The position numbers and the translations under genes are program-made. Below, in pieces: positions 1 to 5,849 of a stretch of 7,901 nt of DNA (the stretch's first letter is position 1; each line of letters starts with the position of its first letter). This DNA is from Blastocatellia bacterium. GTDB taxonomy: Bacteria; Acidobacteriota; Blastocatellia; Pyrinomonadales; Pyrinomonadaceae. The stretch covers positions 1-7,901 of the forward strand of contig DNNE01000148.1 in assembly GCA_003487805.1 (NCBI GenBank). The letters run 5' to 3'. The notes below the pieces were generated by a model. The model worked only from the letters and a program-made list of their open reading frames with translations, searched no databases and was not told the DNA's origin.

Positions 1-37
1 GGAGTCAACCTGTACCACTACCAATCAATCAGAATAA

Positions 38-66
38 TTGACAGTCTTATCCTGCGGGGATAGCAT
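38..66 (+). promoter_or_regulatory. Possible sigma70-type promoter for the 96-821 unit
   Basis: A perfect -35 hexamer TTGACA (38-43) is followed by a 17-base spacer and TAGCAT (61-66), which matches the -10 consensus at 4 of 6 positions. Transcription would begin near 73, just before the possible miniprotein at 96 and the DinB-like gene at 291. This is consensus matching only, and the housekeeping consensus in this organism is assumed rather than known. Confidence 0.35.
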
Positions 67-95
67 CGGGTTGGAGATCGCCCCAACTAAACGCG

Positions 96-281
96 ATGAA
101 ATCTTCACGCTCGAAACGCGGGAAGCGAAAGGCATCGATCATCAGTTCGATTCGCCGCCCGCTTGCACCTCCGGGGCATCCTTTGAGTGCGGCGAAGCCC
201 GATCCAAAAGCGCGACCCGCGGGACGCAAAGCAAAGCACAAACAACGTCCTGAAAAACTGGAGCTAACAGAGGAATATTGA
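96..281 (+). CDS. Possible small basic protein, 61 aa, unknown function
   Basis: An ATG-to-TGA frame encoding 61 residues, very rich in Lys and Arg in its N-terminal half (positions 2-12 are almost all Ser, Lys, Arg or Gly). A Pro-rich centre with the motif RRPLAPPGHP (residues 20-29) follows, and the tail is acidic (KLELTEEY). No signal peptide or membrane segment is visible. Such composition fits a nucleic-acid- or ribosome-associated miniprotein, but I do not recognise a named family, so this is inference. In favour of a real gene: a promoter-like sequence ends 30 bases upstream, and the stop lies only 9 bases before the ATG of the DinB-like gene, as in an operon. Against: no Shine-Dalgarno sequence precedes the ATG, third-position GC is only middling, and overlapping frames on both strands are open here. 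Confidence 0.35.
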   Translation: MKSSRSKRGKRKASIISSIRRPLAPPGHPLSAAKPDPKARPAGRKAKHKQRPEKLELTEEY

Positions 282-290
282 GCCTGTCAG

Positions 291-821
291 ATGCCCGACC
301 ATTATCTTATGAACGACACTGGCCAGGAATTCATTTCGCGCTCACGCTATCATCTCACCGAAGACTTTCTGCCGAAGATCGAAAGATGTCTTGAGCGGCT
401 GACCGATGAACAAATCTGGTGGCGGCCGAATGAACAATCGAACAGCATTGGGAATCTGCTGTTGCATCTGAGCGGCAATGCGCGCCAATGGATCGTTTGC
501 GGCATAGGCGGCGCCCCGGACGCGCGCGATCGTGATACTGAGTTTGCCCAACGCGACCGGATTGCGCGCGACGATCTTCATTCACTGTTGACGACAACGC
601 TGGCCGACGTTGACGCAACGCTGGGGCAATTCGACGCGAATCAACTTGTTGAGCGCCGCACCATCCAGGGATCGGACGTCTCAGTGCTGGAAGCGATTCT
701 GCACGTCGTCGAGCACTTCTCGATGCACACCGGTCAAATTATTTTGCTTACGAAGCTACTGTCCTCCTCAGACCTGCACTTCTATGATTTTGTGGGGGAT
801 ACGCCAACGCTGGTCCTCTGA
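291..821 (+). CDS. DinB/DUF1572-like four-helix-bundle protein
   Basis: A 176-residue cytoplasmic protein with the DinB/YfiT-type signature: a helix ending in NLLLHLSGN (His59), then the C-terminal helix HVVEHFSMHTGQI (residues 138-150). His59, His142 and His146 are positioned as the usual metal-binding His triad. The length is typical of DUF1572 members. Family knowledge: DinB-superfamily proteins are metal-binding four-helix bundles; characterised relatives include thiol (bacillithiol, mycothiol) transferases and damage-inducible proteins, but most are uncharacterised, so no substrate can be assigned. The start is uncertain. ATG 291 is used here; ATG 309 (MNDTGQEF) is in frame, and neither has a well-spaced ribosome site (AGAGGAA at 269-275 lies 15 bases before 291). 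It may be co-transcribed with the possible miniprotein ending 9 bases upstream. The gene converges on the receptor gene downstream. Confidence 0.85.
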   Translation: MPDHYLMNDTGQEFISRSRYHLTEDFLPKIERCLERLTDEQIWWRPNEQSNSIGNLLLHLSGNARQWIVCGIGGAPDARDRDTEFAQRDRIARDDLHSLLTTTLADVDATLGQFDANQLVERRTIQGSDVSVLEAILHVVEHFSMHTGQIILLTKLLSSSDLHFYDFVGDTPTLVL

Positions 822-822
822 T

Positions 823-855
823 CCGCCTCCCTCGTCTTAAATGCCCGGGAGGTGG
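823..855 (+). repeat. Stem-loop just after the DinB-like stop codon
   Basis: The sequence CCGCCTCCC (823-831) can pair with GGGAGGTGG (847-855): nine pairs, one of them G-T, around a 15-base loop. It starts one base after the TGA at 819-821. No T-run follows on either strand, so it is not a classical intrinsic terminator. It may protect the 3' end of the mRNA or help termination with the next hairpin. Confidence 0.4.
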
Positions 856-892
856 TCAAAAAAGTGATCAATTATTTTGAGGGTTAGGCCGC

Positions 893-930
893 AGCACGGC
901 TCAAGTACGCGTTTGCGGGTCGGGCTTTTT
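893..930 (+). terminator. Possible rho-independent terminator of the DinB-like gene
   Basis: AGCACGGCTC (893-902) pairs with GGGTCGGGCT (917-926) with one mismatch (A896-G923) and two G-T pairs, leaving a 14-base loop. Five Ts follow at 926-930. The T-run sits on the + side, so it would stop transcription from 291-821 before it enters the convergent receptor gene. The mismatch and the long loop make it a moderate candidate. Confidence 0.4.
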
Positions 931-948
931 CAGCGCCACGTTCGAGGT

Positions 949-3507
949 TTAGAAGTCCATCTCGAACTTGGCTCGCACGGACGGGCCCAGGCTATTGAAG
1001 AATTGGCCGAAGCGCAGGCTGCCCGTGTTGTTCTGAAAATCGCGAGGATTGAAATGGTTTGTAATGTTGAAAATCGCGGCCCCGGCGCGAACACGCTTGT
1101 CGAGAAAGGGAACCTTGAATCCTTTCAGGATCTGCACATCGAGCGACATAAAGGTCGGAAAGCGCCCAGCCTGGTTGCGCGAGCCGACGAAATCCAGACG
1201 ATCATTCACGTACGAAAACGGAAAGCCGGATCGAATTTCCACCGCCGGCGTCACGGTCAATTTATATGGCGCCTTCAGTTCTCCGTATGCGAGAAAACGA
1301 TGCGGCGCGTCGAAAGGCAGCGGACCGTACTGGTTCGGCGGAATTACTAACCCCGGAAAATCACCGATGAAATTATCCGCCGTGTTCAGATCCCCACGCG
1401 CTCGTGACCAGACATAAGAAAGGTTCCAATTGCGAAAACGATCGCTATTGTAAGCGACCAGCGCTTGCAGTTCGCGATACTGCGACCGGCCCCGACTCCC
1501 AAGAACGATCATGCCGCCCCCCGATTGTGTCAGCCGCGGCACGATGATCGGTTCATGGGCGGTTGAACGTTGGAGATAGCCAATACGCGTGGTTAGGTGT
1601 TTAGTTAACCCGCGATCAACCTGCAAACTCCAACGCCTGCTGCGAGCGTCGAGCAGCGGGCCCTTAATAGCATTGTCAAAAGTACGGGGCCCATCCGTGA
1701 TCGTCAGACCATCAGGCGCAAAGTTCGTGACCACGCGTCGCGGAAAATGTGTCGGAGGAACGGTTCCCAGGACCGGGGTATTCAGAGGTTGGTCATTGTC
1801 GTCCAGGCTCGCAACCTCGAAATATTTTGATGACATGGGACTGCGGTCGTAGAAGATCCCAATTCCGGCTCTGACGACAGTGCGATCGTCTTTGAACGGA
1901 AGATACATGACCGCGAGCCGCGGCGACAGGTTCCCGCGTTGAGCGATCGTGTCGCCGTCCAGGCGCAATCCCGCGTCGATTGTCAGACTCTTATTTATCA
2001 CCCAGCGATCCTGGGCGAAGGCCCCCAACTCTCCAAGTGATCGGTCGTCTAAAGATGTCGCGCCGATGAAGTCGATGCGCTGGCTAAGCGTCTCATCACG
2101 ACGCCGGATAAGTATCGGTCTGAAGTCAAAACTTCCCGAGAGCGTCGTGTAGTCGAACTCGGCCCCAAGCTTCAGAGAATGTTTCCCACCAAGGTTCAGC
2201 GGATGCGCGAAATAGTTCTCTTGCAATTGCCAGCGTCGCGCGGAACGGTGACTGCTCGCGAAGTAGTTGCCGGTGTTTCCATCGGGAAGAATCGTTAGCG
2301 GCTGCAGTCCCTGCGACGACAAATCAAATAGAAATGTCTTGTAGCTCAGCAGGGACGAAAGGAATGAGTCATCGTGGAAGATTGCTTGTTCAGAAACCGA
2401 GAGCAGTACACCGCGCTGCTTTGTGCTGGGAGTAGTCGCTTGCGGATTGAACGTATTCAGCCCGACGAAATGCAGCTCTTGCGGAAAGACAGCCCCGACA
2501 AACTTAAAGCTGTTCCGTTTGTTAGCGCTGAAATCCAGTTGAGTAAATGAATTGAAGGCCGCTGAGCTTGTATCGTTTCGTGAGCCAGGGAGACTGGGCA
2601 CATAAGCGCGGGTGAATCGATATTCGAATGATTGCAGAAAACTCAGACGTTTGCGCACCAGCGGGCCGCTCAAGGTCAGACGCGGCCGCAACGAGTCGAG
2701 CTTTCCGCCGATGACGTTATGAAACGTCGGAAAGAAGCGATTGAAGGTGAGCTTGAACTTATCGCCGCCGGTCTTGGTCTCAAGATTGGTTGCGCCTCCA
2801 GTCGATCGGCCAACCTCGGCGGAGTACGGGTTCTCTTCGATATGAACGCTGGCGGCCGCTTCGATCGGTATATCGAAAGCAAGATTGCCACTGACCGGAT
2901 CGGTAACATCCGCGCCGTTGACCGCGTAAGAGCTCTGACCCGATCGAGTTCCTTTGATGTGATCAGCTCCGTCCATCCCACGCACCACGCCCGGTGTCAG
3001 CGGCAGCGCGCTCTGGTAATTCTCTGAGCGCAAGGGCAGAGCTTCCAATTTCTGTGCGCGGATGGTGTTAGAGGTGGTGGTTTCGGCTGTGCTGAGCAAG
3101 CCTTCTTCTTCCCGCACCGTGACCGACTCATTGACACTGGCAGTCAGGATGATTTCAAACGCGAGCGTCGCCCCGGTCGTCAGACGAATATCGCGCGTTA
3201 CCGTCGGCAAGCCATTCGCTTCCGCAGTGAGCTTGTAATTACCGGAAGGCAAATCCAGGAATGCGAAATTGCCGGCTTCATCTGTAACGGTCTTGAATGC
3301 CGCGCCTGGCAGATCACGATTAATGAGCGTCAAGCGCGCGCCCGGTAGTAGTTCCGGGCGGGCGGAAGCATCCCCCGCAGTTGCGCTAACCGTGCCTTTG
3401 ATACTGCCGGTTAGGCCCTGAGTATCCGTTGTGCGAGACAGGGCCTGGAAAGCCAGAGAGAGCGTCCAGAGCAAGAGAAGAATCAGGCTGGGTTTCCTTT
3501 TAATCAT
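949..3507 (-). CDS. TonB-dependent-receptor-like outer-membrane protein with carboxypeptidase-regulatory-like domain
   Basis: An 852-residue outer-membrane protein. Residues 1-24 form a signal peptide (MIKRKP, then a Leu-rich core). Residues 33-125 look like a carboxypeptidase-regulatory-like beta-sandwich (GSIKGTVSATAG; TDEAGNFAFLDLPSGNYKLTAEANG). A plug-like segment follows at about 135-245 (QKLEALPLRSENYQSALPLTPGV; YAVNGADVTDPVSG). The rest alternates polar and hydrophobic residues like a beta-barrel, and the protein ends in Phe (AKFEMDF), as many barrels do. The architecture matches Oar-like receptors abundant in acidobacteria, although many of those exceed 1000 residues. Substrate is unknown, and no clear TonB box is visible. 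The ATG at 3507 is preferred; a TTG codon directly upstream (3510) is in frame. A GGCGG five bases before that TTG is the only ribosome-site candidate. It has its own promoter candidate in the 3511-3680 gap and lies behind an exported hydrolase on the same strand. Confidence 0.88.
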   Translation of the reverse strand: MIKRKPSLILLLLWTLSLAFQALSRTTDTQGLTGSIKGTVSATAGDASARPELLPGARLTLINRDLPGAAFKTVTDEAGNFAFLDLPSGNYKLTAEANGLPTVTRDIRLTTGATLAFEIILTASVNESVTVREEEGLLSTAETTTSNTIRAQKLEALPLRSENYQSALPLTPGVVRGMDGADHIKGTRSGQSSYAVNGADVTDPVSGNLAFDIPIEAAASVHIEENPYSAEVGRSTGGATNLETKTGGDKFKLTFNRFFPTFHNVIGGKLDSLRPRLTLSGPLVRKRLSFLQSFEYRFTRAYVPSLPGSRNDTSSAAFNSFTQLDFSANKRNSFKFVGAVFPQELHFVGLNTFNPQATTPSTKQRGVLLSVSEQAIFHDDSFLSSLLSYKTFLFDLSSQGLQPLTILPDGNTGNYFASSHRSARRWQLQENYFAHPLNLGGKHSLKLGAEFDYTTLSGSFDFRPILIRRRDETLSQRIDFIGATSLDDRSLGELGAFAQDRWVINKSLTIDAGLRLDGDTIAQRGNLSPRLAVMYLPFKDDRTVVRAGIGIFYDRSPMSSKYFEVASLDDNDQPLNTPVLGTVPPTHFPRRVVTNFAPDGLTITDGPRTFDNAIKGPLLDARSRRWSLQVDRGLTKHLTTRIGYLQRSTAHEPIIVPRLTQSGGGMIVLGSRGRSQYRELQALVAYNSDRFRNWNLSYVWSRARGDLNTADNFIGDFPGLVIPPNQYGPLPFDAPHRFLAYGELKAPYKLTVTPAVEIRSGFPFSYVNDRLDFVGSRNQAGRFPTFMSLDVQILKGFKVPFLDKRVRAGAAIFNITNHFNPRDFQNNTGSLRFGQFFNSLGPSVRAKFEMDF

Positions 3508-3600
3508 CAAAGCCGCCAGCTCTCGTGCGCGCTAAAGAATTGGGGGTTCGCATCTCCCGGCAAAACCGTTTCCTGTAGATAGCTCAGGTACTAGCTTCTA

Positions 3601-3629
3601 CATATACGACTCGAAAGAGTGACTGTCAG
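3601..3629 (-). promoter_or_regulatory. Probable promoter of the receptor gene
   Basis: Read on the minus strand: CTGACA (3629-3624, 5 of 6 to the -35 consensus), a 17-base spacer, then TATATG (3606-3601, 4 of 6 to the -10 consensus). The start of transcription would fall near 3594, giving a leader of roughly 85 bases before ATG 3507. A dyad shared with another promoter abuts the -35 box at 3629-3642. Confidence 0.45.
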
Positions 3630-3642
3630 TGCGCTAACACAC
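3629..3642 (-). promoter_or_regulatory. Possible operator dyad abutting the receptor -35 box
   Basis: On the minus strand this reads GTGTGTTAGCGCAC, an imperfect dyad (GTGTG-N4-CGCAC, one mismatched pair). It differs at one base from the perfect dyad at 5030-5043, which also sits upstream of a promoter candidate and in the same orientation relative to its gene. Its overlap with the -35 box would suit a repressor or a class II activator. The function is inference. Confidence 0.3.
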
Positions 3643-3680
3643 ATATCCGAAGGCTGCGCAGAAATGATGAATTGCTAAGT

Positions 3681-4691
3681 TCAAACCCGGGACAACCTTT
3701 GAACTCTTTCGATCTCTTCGACCACAGCCTGTGACCGGGTGAAAGGGATTTGATGGCCCGTTTTTGGCAGGACGATCAATCGTGATTTCGGCAGGGCATC
3801 ATGCAGCCGGCCGGCGTTTCCTTTTTCTGAAACGATCAAATCGGAATCACCGGCCAGGATTGACACCGGAACGCTAATCTCAGCATAGCGGGGACTCAGT
3901 TTCTTCAAACAATCATTCAACAAGGCATCGTCGATTGAGTACGACTTTACTTTCTCGGGTTTGGTCCATTCAGAGAGCACGGAGCGCAGATAGTTCTCCG
4001 GCACCGGATCCGGTGAGAACGCTTTTTTCAATTCGCTACGTACGACGGAAGCCCCAAATAAAGGCGTCAATACAAAGTTCGCCGCGTCGCCGATGACGGG
4101 CACCGCGGCAAGGTTGGTCAGAACCGACTCTGCGTCCTGGCTTTCATAAGCAGCAGGAGCGACCAGCACCAGACCCGCTACTTCTCCCGGATAATTGATC
4201 GCATAGACAAGCGCCAGGGCGCCGCCCCAGGAATGACCGACGACAATCGGGCGCTCGATATGGAGTTGCTTGAGCGCATCGTGAAGCAAACGCGCCTGAA
4301 CTTCGACGGTAGTATCTCCGTGCTTCGGCCGTTGGCTGAGGCCATGGCCCGGACGATCAAACGCGATGGCCCTATGATGCGCCGCCAGGGGAGTCAACAC
4401 CCGCGTCCAATCCTGACCTGAACCAGGATTGCCGTGAATGAGAACCACTGGCCGGCCGGCACCTTCGATGACAAAATGCAGGCGCGTACCGTCAACGGTC
4501 AGGAACTTTGAAGTGGAGTCTGAACGCGCGGATTGAATCTCCGGGTCAGAGTTTGCGGCCTCCGGACCGGTGATGCCGGCCTCAACGCTGATTTCACGGC
4601 GAGTATTAGCCGAAAGATTCTGCGTTCTCCGCGATTGAAAACTCGACCAGAGCAATCCGCTGCACAGCAATAGTTGAACGCAGAACTTCAT
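3681..4691 (-). CDS. Exported alpha/beta-fold hydrolase
   Basis: A 336-residue serine hydrolase of the alpha/beta fold. Residues 1-20 form a signal-peptide-like segment (MKFCVQLLLCSGLLWSS); residues 21-60 are a polar linker and the domain begins near 62. Visible motifs are the oxyanion-hole HGNPG (86-90), FDRPGHG (111-117), the nucleophile elbow GHSWGG with Ser154, Asp284 in AGDSDLIV, and His313 in KTGHQIPF. The catalytic triad is therefore complete. A variable cap lies at about 183-265. Relatives include esterases, epoxide hydrolases, haloalkane dehalogenases and C-C hydrolases; the substrate cannot be told from sequence. The signal suggests a periplasmic location; no clear lipobox is present despite Cys10. 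The start is well supported: AGGAAAG (4706-4700 on the minus strand) lies 8 bases before the ATG. The receptor gene follows 170 bases downstream on the same strand. Confidence 0.88.
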   Translation of the reverse strand: MKFCVQLLLCSGLLWSSFQSRRTQNLSANTRREISVEAGITGPEAANSDPEIQSARSDSTSKFLTVDGTRLHFVIEGAGRPVVLIHGNPGSGQDWTRVLTPLAAHHRAIAFDRPGHGLSQRPKHGDTTVEVQARLLHDALKQLHIERPIVVGHSWGGALALVYAINYPGEVAGLVLVAPAAYESQDAESVLTNLAAVPVIGDAANFVLTPLFGASVVRSELKKAFSPDPVPENYLRSVLSEWTKPEKVKSYSIDDALLNDCLKKLSPRYAEISVPVSILAGDSDLIVSEKGNAGRLHDALPKSRLIVLPKTGHQIPFTRSQAVVEEIERVQRLSRV

Positions 4692-4699
4692 GACGAAAA

Positions 4700-4706
4700 C
4701 TTTCCT
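4700..4706 (-). promoter_or_regulatory. Ribosome binding site of the hydrolase gene
   Basis: AGGAAAG on the minus strand, 8 bases before ATG 4691. It fixes the hydrolase start so that the signal-peptide-like N-terminus is included in the protein. Confidence 0.6.
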
Positions 4707-4814
4707 AAATCGGTATCGGACAAACGGCTTCGTCGACGCGCGCCATAACCGGCGCCGCCGCCAACCACCAGAGATCGTGAATTGGAATCGCCATACAGGG
4801 GCTGCGACTCACGC

Positions 4815-4843
4815 CGTTTACGACTATCGTTCGGCTGAGTCAA
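4815..4843 (-). promoter_or_regulatory. Weak promoter candidate for the hydrolase gene
   Basis: On the minus strand, TTGACT (4843-4838, 5 of 6) and TAAACG (4820-4815, only 3 of 6) are separated by 17 bases, about 125 bases before the ATG. The poor -10 box makes this tentative. A perfect short dyad (4849-4861) lies just upstream of the -35 box. Confidence 0.22.
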
Positions 4844-4848
4844 CCAAT

Positions 4849-4861
4849 GCTAATAGTTAGC
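4849..4861. repeat. Perfect short inverted repeat GCTAA-TAG-TTAGC
   Basis: Five-base arms around three bases, located 5 bases upstream of the hydrolase -35 candidate. It could be a regulator site. Short dyads occur by chance, so confidence is low. Confidence 0.25.
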
Positions 4862-4944
4862 GATAGGCGGGAACATTAGGCTAAGTAACGCGGAGTCGTC
4901 TGTGCGCTAGGCCGCTTATAGTCTGCTTGTCGATAAAGGATTCC

Positions 4945-4963
4945 CAACTAGAACATGTAGTTG
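4945..4963. repeat. Inverted repeat CAACTA-N7-TAGTTG
   Basis: Perfect six-base arms flank a 7-base centre (GAACATG), giving a 19-bp dyad that could be a dimeric regulator site or a small hairpin. No T-run follows. It lies in the middle of the divergent gap, about 90 bases from the nearest promoter candidate. Confidence 0.25.
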
Positions 4964-5000
4964 AGCTAATAAGTCGGAATCATACGACCGCGTTCCTTGA

Positions 5001-5011
5001 GGAGAGTCTCC
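5001..5011. repeat. Short palindrome GGAGA-G-TCTCC
   Basis: Perfect five-base arms around one base, 18 bases before the GTGCG dyad at 5030. As RNA it could not close with a one-base loop, so if functional it would act as DNA. Low confidence. Confidence 0.18.
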
Positions 5012-5029
5012 GCACTCATTTGGCTATCT

Positions 5030-5043
5030 GTGCGTTAGCGCAC
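5030..5043 (+). promoter_or_regulatory. Possible operator dyad upstream of the DUF3309 gene
   Basis: GTGCG-TTAG-CGCAC, a perfect five-base-arm dyad lying 10 bases upstream of the TTGCAA -35 candidate at 5054. A one-base variant lies in the same relative orientation at the receptor promoter (3629-3642). Position and recurrence suggest a transcription-factor site; the factor is unknown. Confidence 0.35.
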
Positions 5044-5053
5044 GGTGAACCAA

Positions 5054-5082
5054 TTGCAATGCGTCTAGTCTGACGTTTGAAT
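5054..5082 (+). promoter_or_regulatory. Possible promoter of the DUF3309 gene
   Basis: TTGCAA (5054-5059, 4 of 6) and TTGAAT (5077-5082, 4 of 6) with a 17-base spacer. The start would be near 5089, leaving a leader of about 37 bases that contains the strong ribosome site. Both boxes are degenerate. Confidence 0.3.
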
Positions 5083-5112
5083 GATGTTGGATTTTGTGTG
5101 CTGCTAACAAAC

Positions 5113-5118
5113 GGAGGG
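5113..5118 (+). promoter_or_regulatory. Strong ribosome binding site of the DUF3309 gene
   Basis: GGAGGG lies 7 bases before ATG 5126. It is the best Shine-Dalgarno sequence in the window. It selects ATG 5126 over the ATG at 5119, which overlaps the ribosome site's edge and is in another frame. Confidence 0.75.
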
Positions 5119-5125
5119 ATGGGTC

Positions 5126-5278
5126 ATGGGTTTAATACTAGTGATAATTCTGGTGCTGTTGCTTTTAGGCGTGGTGCCCAGATGGCCTCACAGCAAAAGC
5201 TGGGGATACGGACCTAGCGGTGGTATTGCGTTAGTTCTCGTAATCGTGTTGATTATCTGGATGCTTGGAGTGATCTAA
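5126..5278 (+). CDS. DUF3309-type membrane miniprotein, 50 aa
   Basis: A 50-residue hydrophobic protein. Residues 2-17 are a Leu/Val/Ile membrane segment (MGLILVIILVLLLLGVVP). A short polar, aromatic turn follows (RWPHSKSWGYGPSGG, about 19-33), then a second membrane segment (IALVLVIVLIIWMLGVI, 34-50). This hairpin-of-two-helices plan, with a conserved P-W-SWGYGPSGG-type loop, is the DUF3309 signature as I know it. Family members are around 50 residues and have no established function; some may be envelope- or stress-related, which is only a guess here. The start is secure thanks to GGAGGG 7 bases upstream. The gene stands alone, about 430 bases from the divergent hydrolase and convergent with the 5399-5815 gene. 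The perfect dyad upstream (5030-5043) hints at regulated expression. Confidence 0.88.
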   Translation: MGLILVIILVLLLLGVVPRWPHSKSWGYGPSGGIALVLVIVLIIWMLGVI

Positions 5279-5398
5279 AAAGCCTTTGCTGCAACCAGGC
5301 GGTTTTCACGGTCGCTCAGACGTCGAAGGGTAACCCAGTTTTGGGTCTACGGTCACTTCTTGAGCCGGAAGGCTGAGGGTGCTCTCTCTGAGTAAATA

Positions 5399-5815
5399 TC
5401 AGTCAGCTTTCCGCAAGAGTTGCATCACCACCGAGTGCGCCATGACCACGTCAGGCTCATGCTGTAGAGCAGCCTGATACCTGGTCTTGAACTCTTCGTT
5501 TTCCGGTGAAGCAAAAAGTAATCGGGCCTGGCTAATCAAATTCTCAAAGTCGCTCACCGTGGCCGGCTCGTCGCCGTCGAGTGCTTCATCTATCTCTACC
5601 ACGAGCGCAGACATCATCCGCAGCCAGTTAAACTGCGGGTGGTTCAGAACGAGTTGCAATAGCTCGCCGCTGTTGACCTGACCGTGGACCTTTTCGTAAT
5701 TGACTCGCTCCCTCTCGAGAAGCACCTTGTGCAGACGCAATAAGCCGAGTCGCAGATCGACCAAACGATGAACGTCCGTGTCAGCCAGAACTTCGCTTTT
5801 TATTATTTCGCTCAT
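5399..5815 (-). CDS. Conserved-looking hypothetical helical protein, 138 aa
   Basis: A 138-residue, soluble, probably all-helical protein without signal peptide or membrane segment. The N-terminal part (15-45) is an amphipathic helix (DLRLGLLRLHKVLLERERVNYEKVHG). A central segment includes HPQFNWLRMMSALVVEIDEAL (59-79), and the C-terminus ends with RYQAALQHEPDVVMAHSVV (112-130). I recall similar unnamed proteins in several bacterial phyla, with the same arrangement of a LHK...LL helix, a WLR..S.L...IDEAL core and a PDVV.AH end, but I know no function for them. The His and acidic residues could bind a metal or haem, which is speculation. The ATG at 5815 begins 34 bases after the rpiB stop on the same strand, so the two are probably co-transcribed. 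The ribosome site is weak (GGAT near 5828). Confidence 0.72.
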   Translation of the reverse strand: MSEIIKSEVLADTDVHRLVDLRLGLLRLHKVLLERERVNYEKVHGQVNSGELLQLVLNHPQFNWLRMMSALVVEIDEALDGDEPATVSDFENLISQARLLFASPENEEFKTRYQAALQHEPDVVMAHSVVMQLLRKAD

Positions 5816-5849
5816 TGTCTGTTATCCAAAGAGGGCGCCCAGGTTGTCT

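Larger units (their letters stand above)
4692..5125. other. 434-bp intergenic region rich in short dyads, no credible ORF
   Basis: This divergent gap lies between the hydrolase (minus) and the DUF3309 gene (plus). I find no open frame with a ribosome site and no recognisable RNA family. It holds promoter candidates for both flanking genes and four perfect short inverted repeats: 4849-4861, 4945-4963, 5001-5011 and 5030-5043. The middle section (about 4860-5000) carries nothing else I can name; a small RNA there is possible but unsupported. Confidence 0.6.

Noticed and set aside
1..63. Frame open from the left edge to TAG 61-63 (tail of an upstream gene?)
   Set aside because: Only 20 codons are visible, the peptide matches nothing I recognise, the other two forward frames also close within 41 bases, and the putative -35 and -10 boxes lie inside it. 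It cannot be supported or excluded without sequence to the left.
47..241. 64-codon minus-strand frame opposite the possible miniprotein
   Set aside because: No ribosome site or operon context; composition looks like an antisense shadow of the plus-strand frame.
877..1350. 157-codon plus-strand frame over the 3' part of the receptor gene
   Set aside because: It lies antisense to well-supported barrel coding sequence and has no domain pattern or ribosome site. The same applies to the antisense frame at 2632-3027.
5333..5374. Small hairpins ACCCA-GTTT-TGGGT (5333-5346) and AGCC-GGAA-GGCT (5363-5374) after the DUF3309 gene
   Set aside because: Stems of four or five pairs without a T-run on either strand; too weak to call terminators, though they are the only structures in the 5279-5398 gap.
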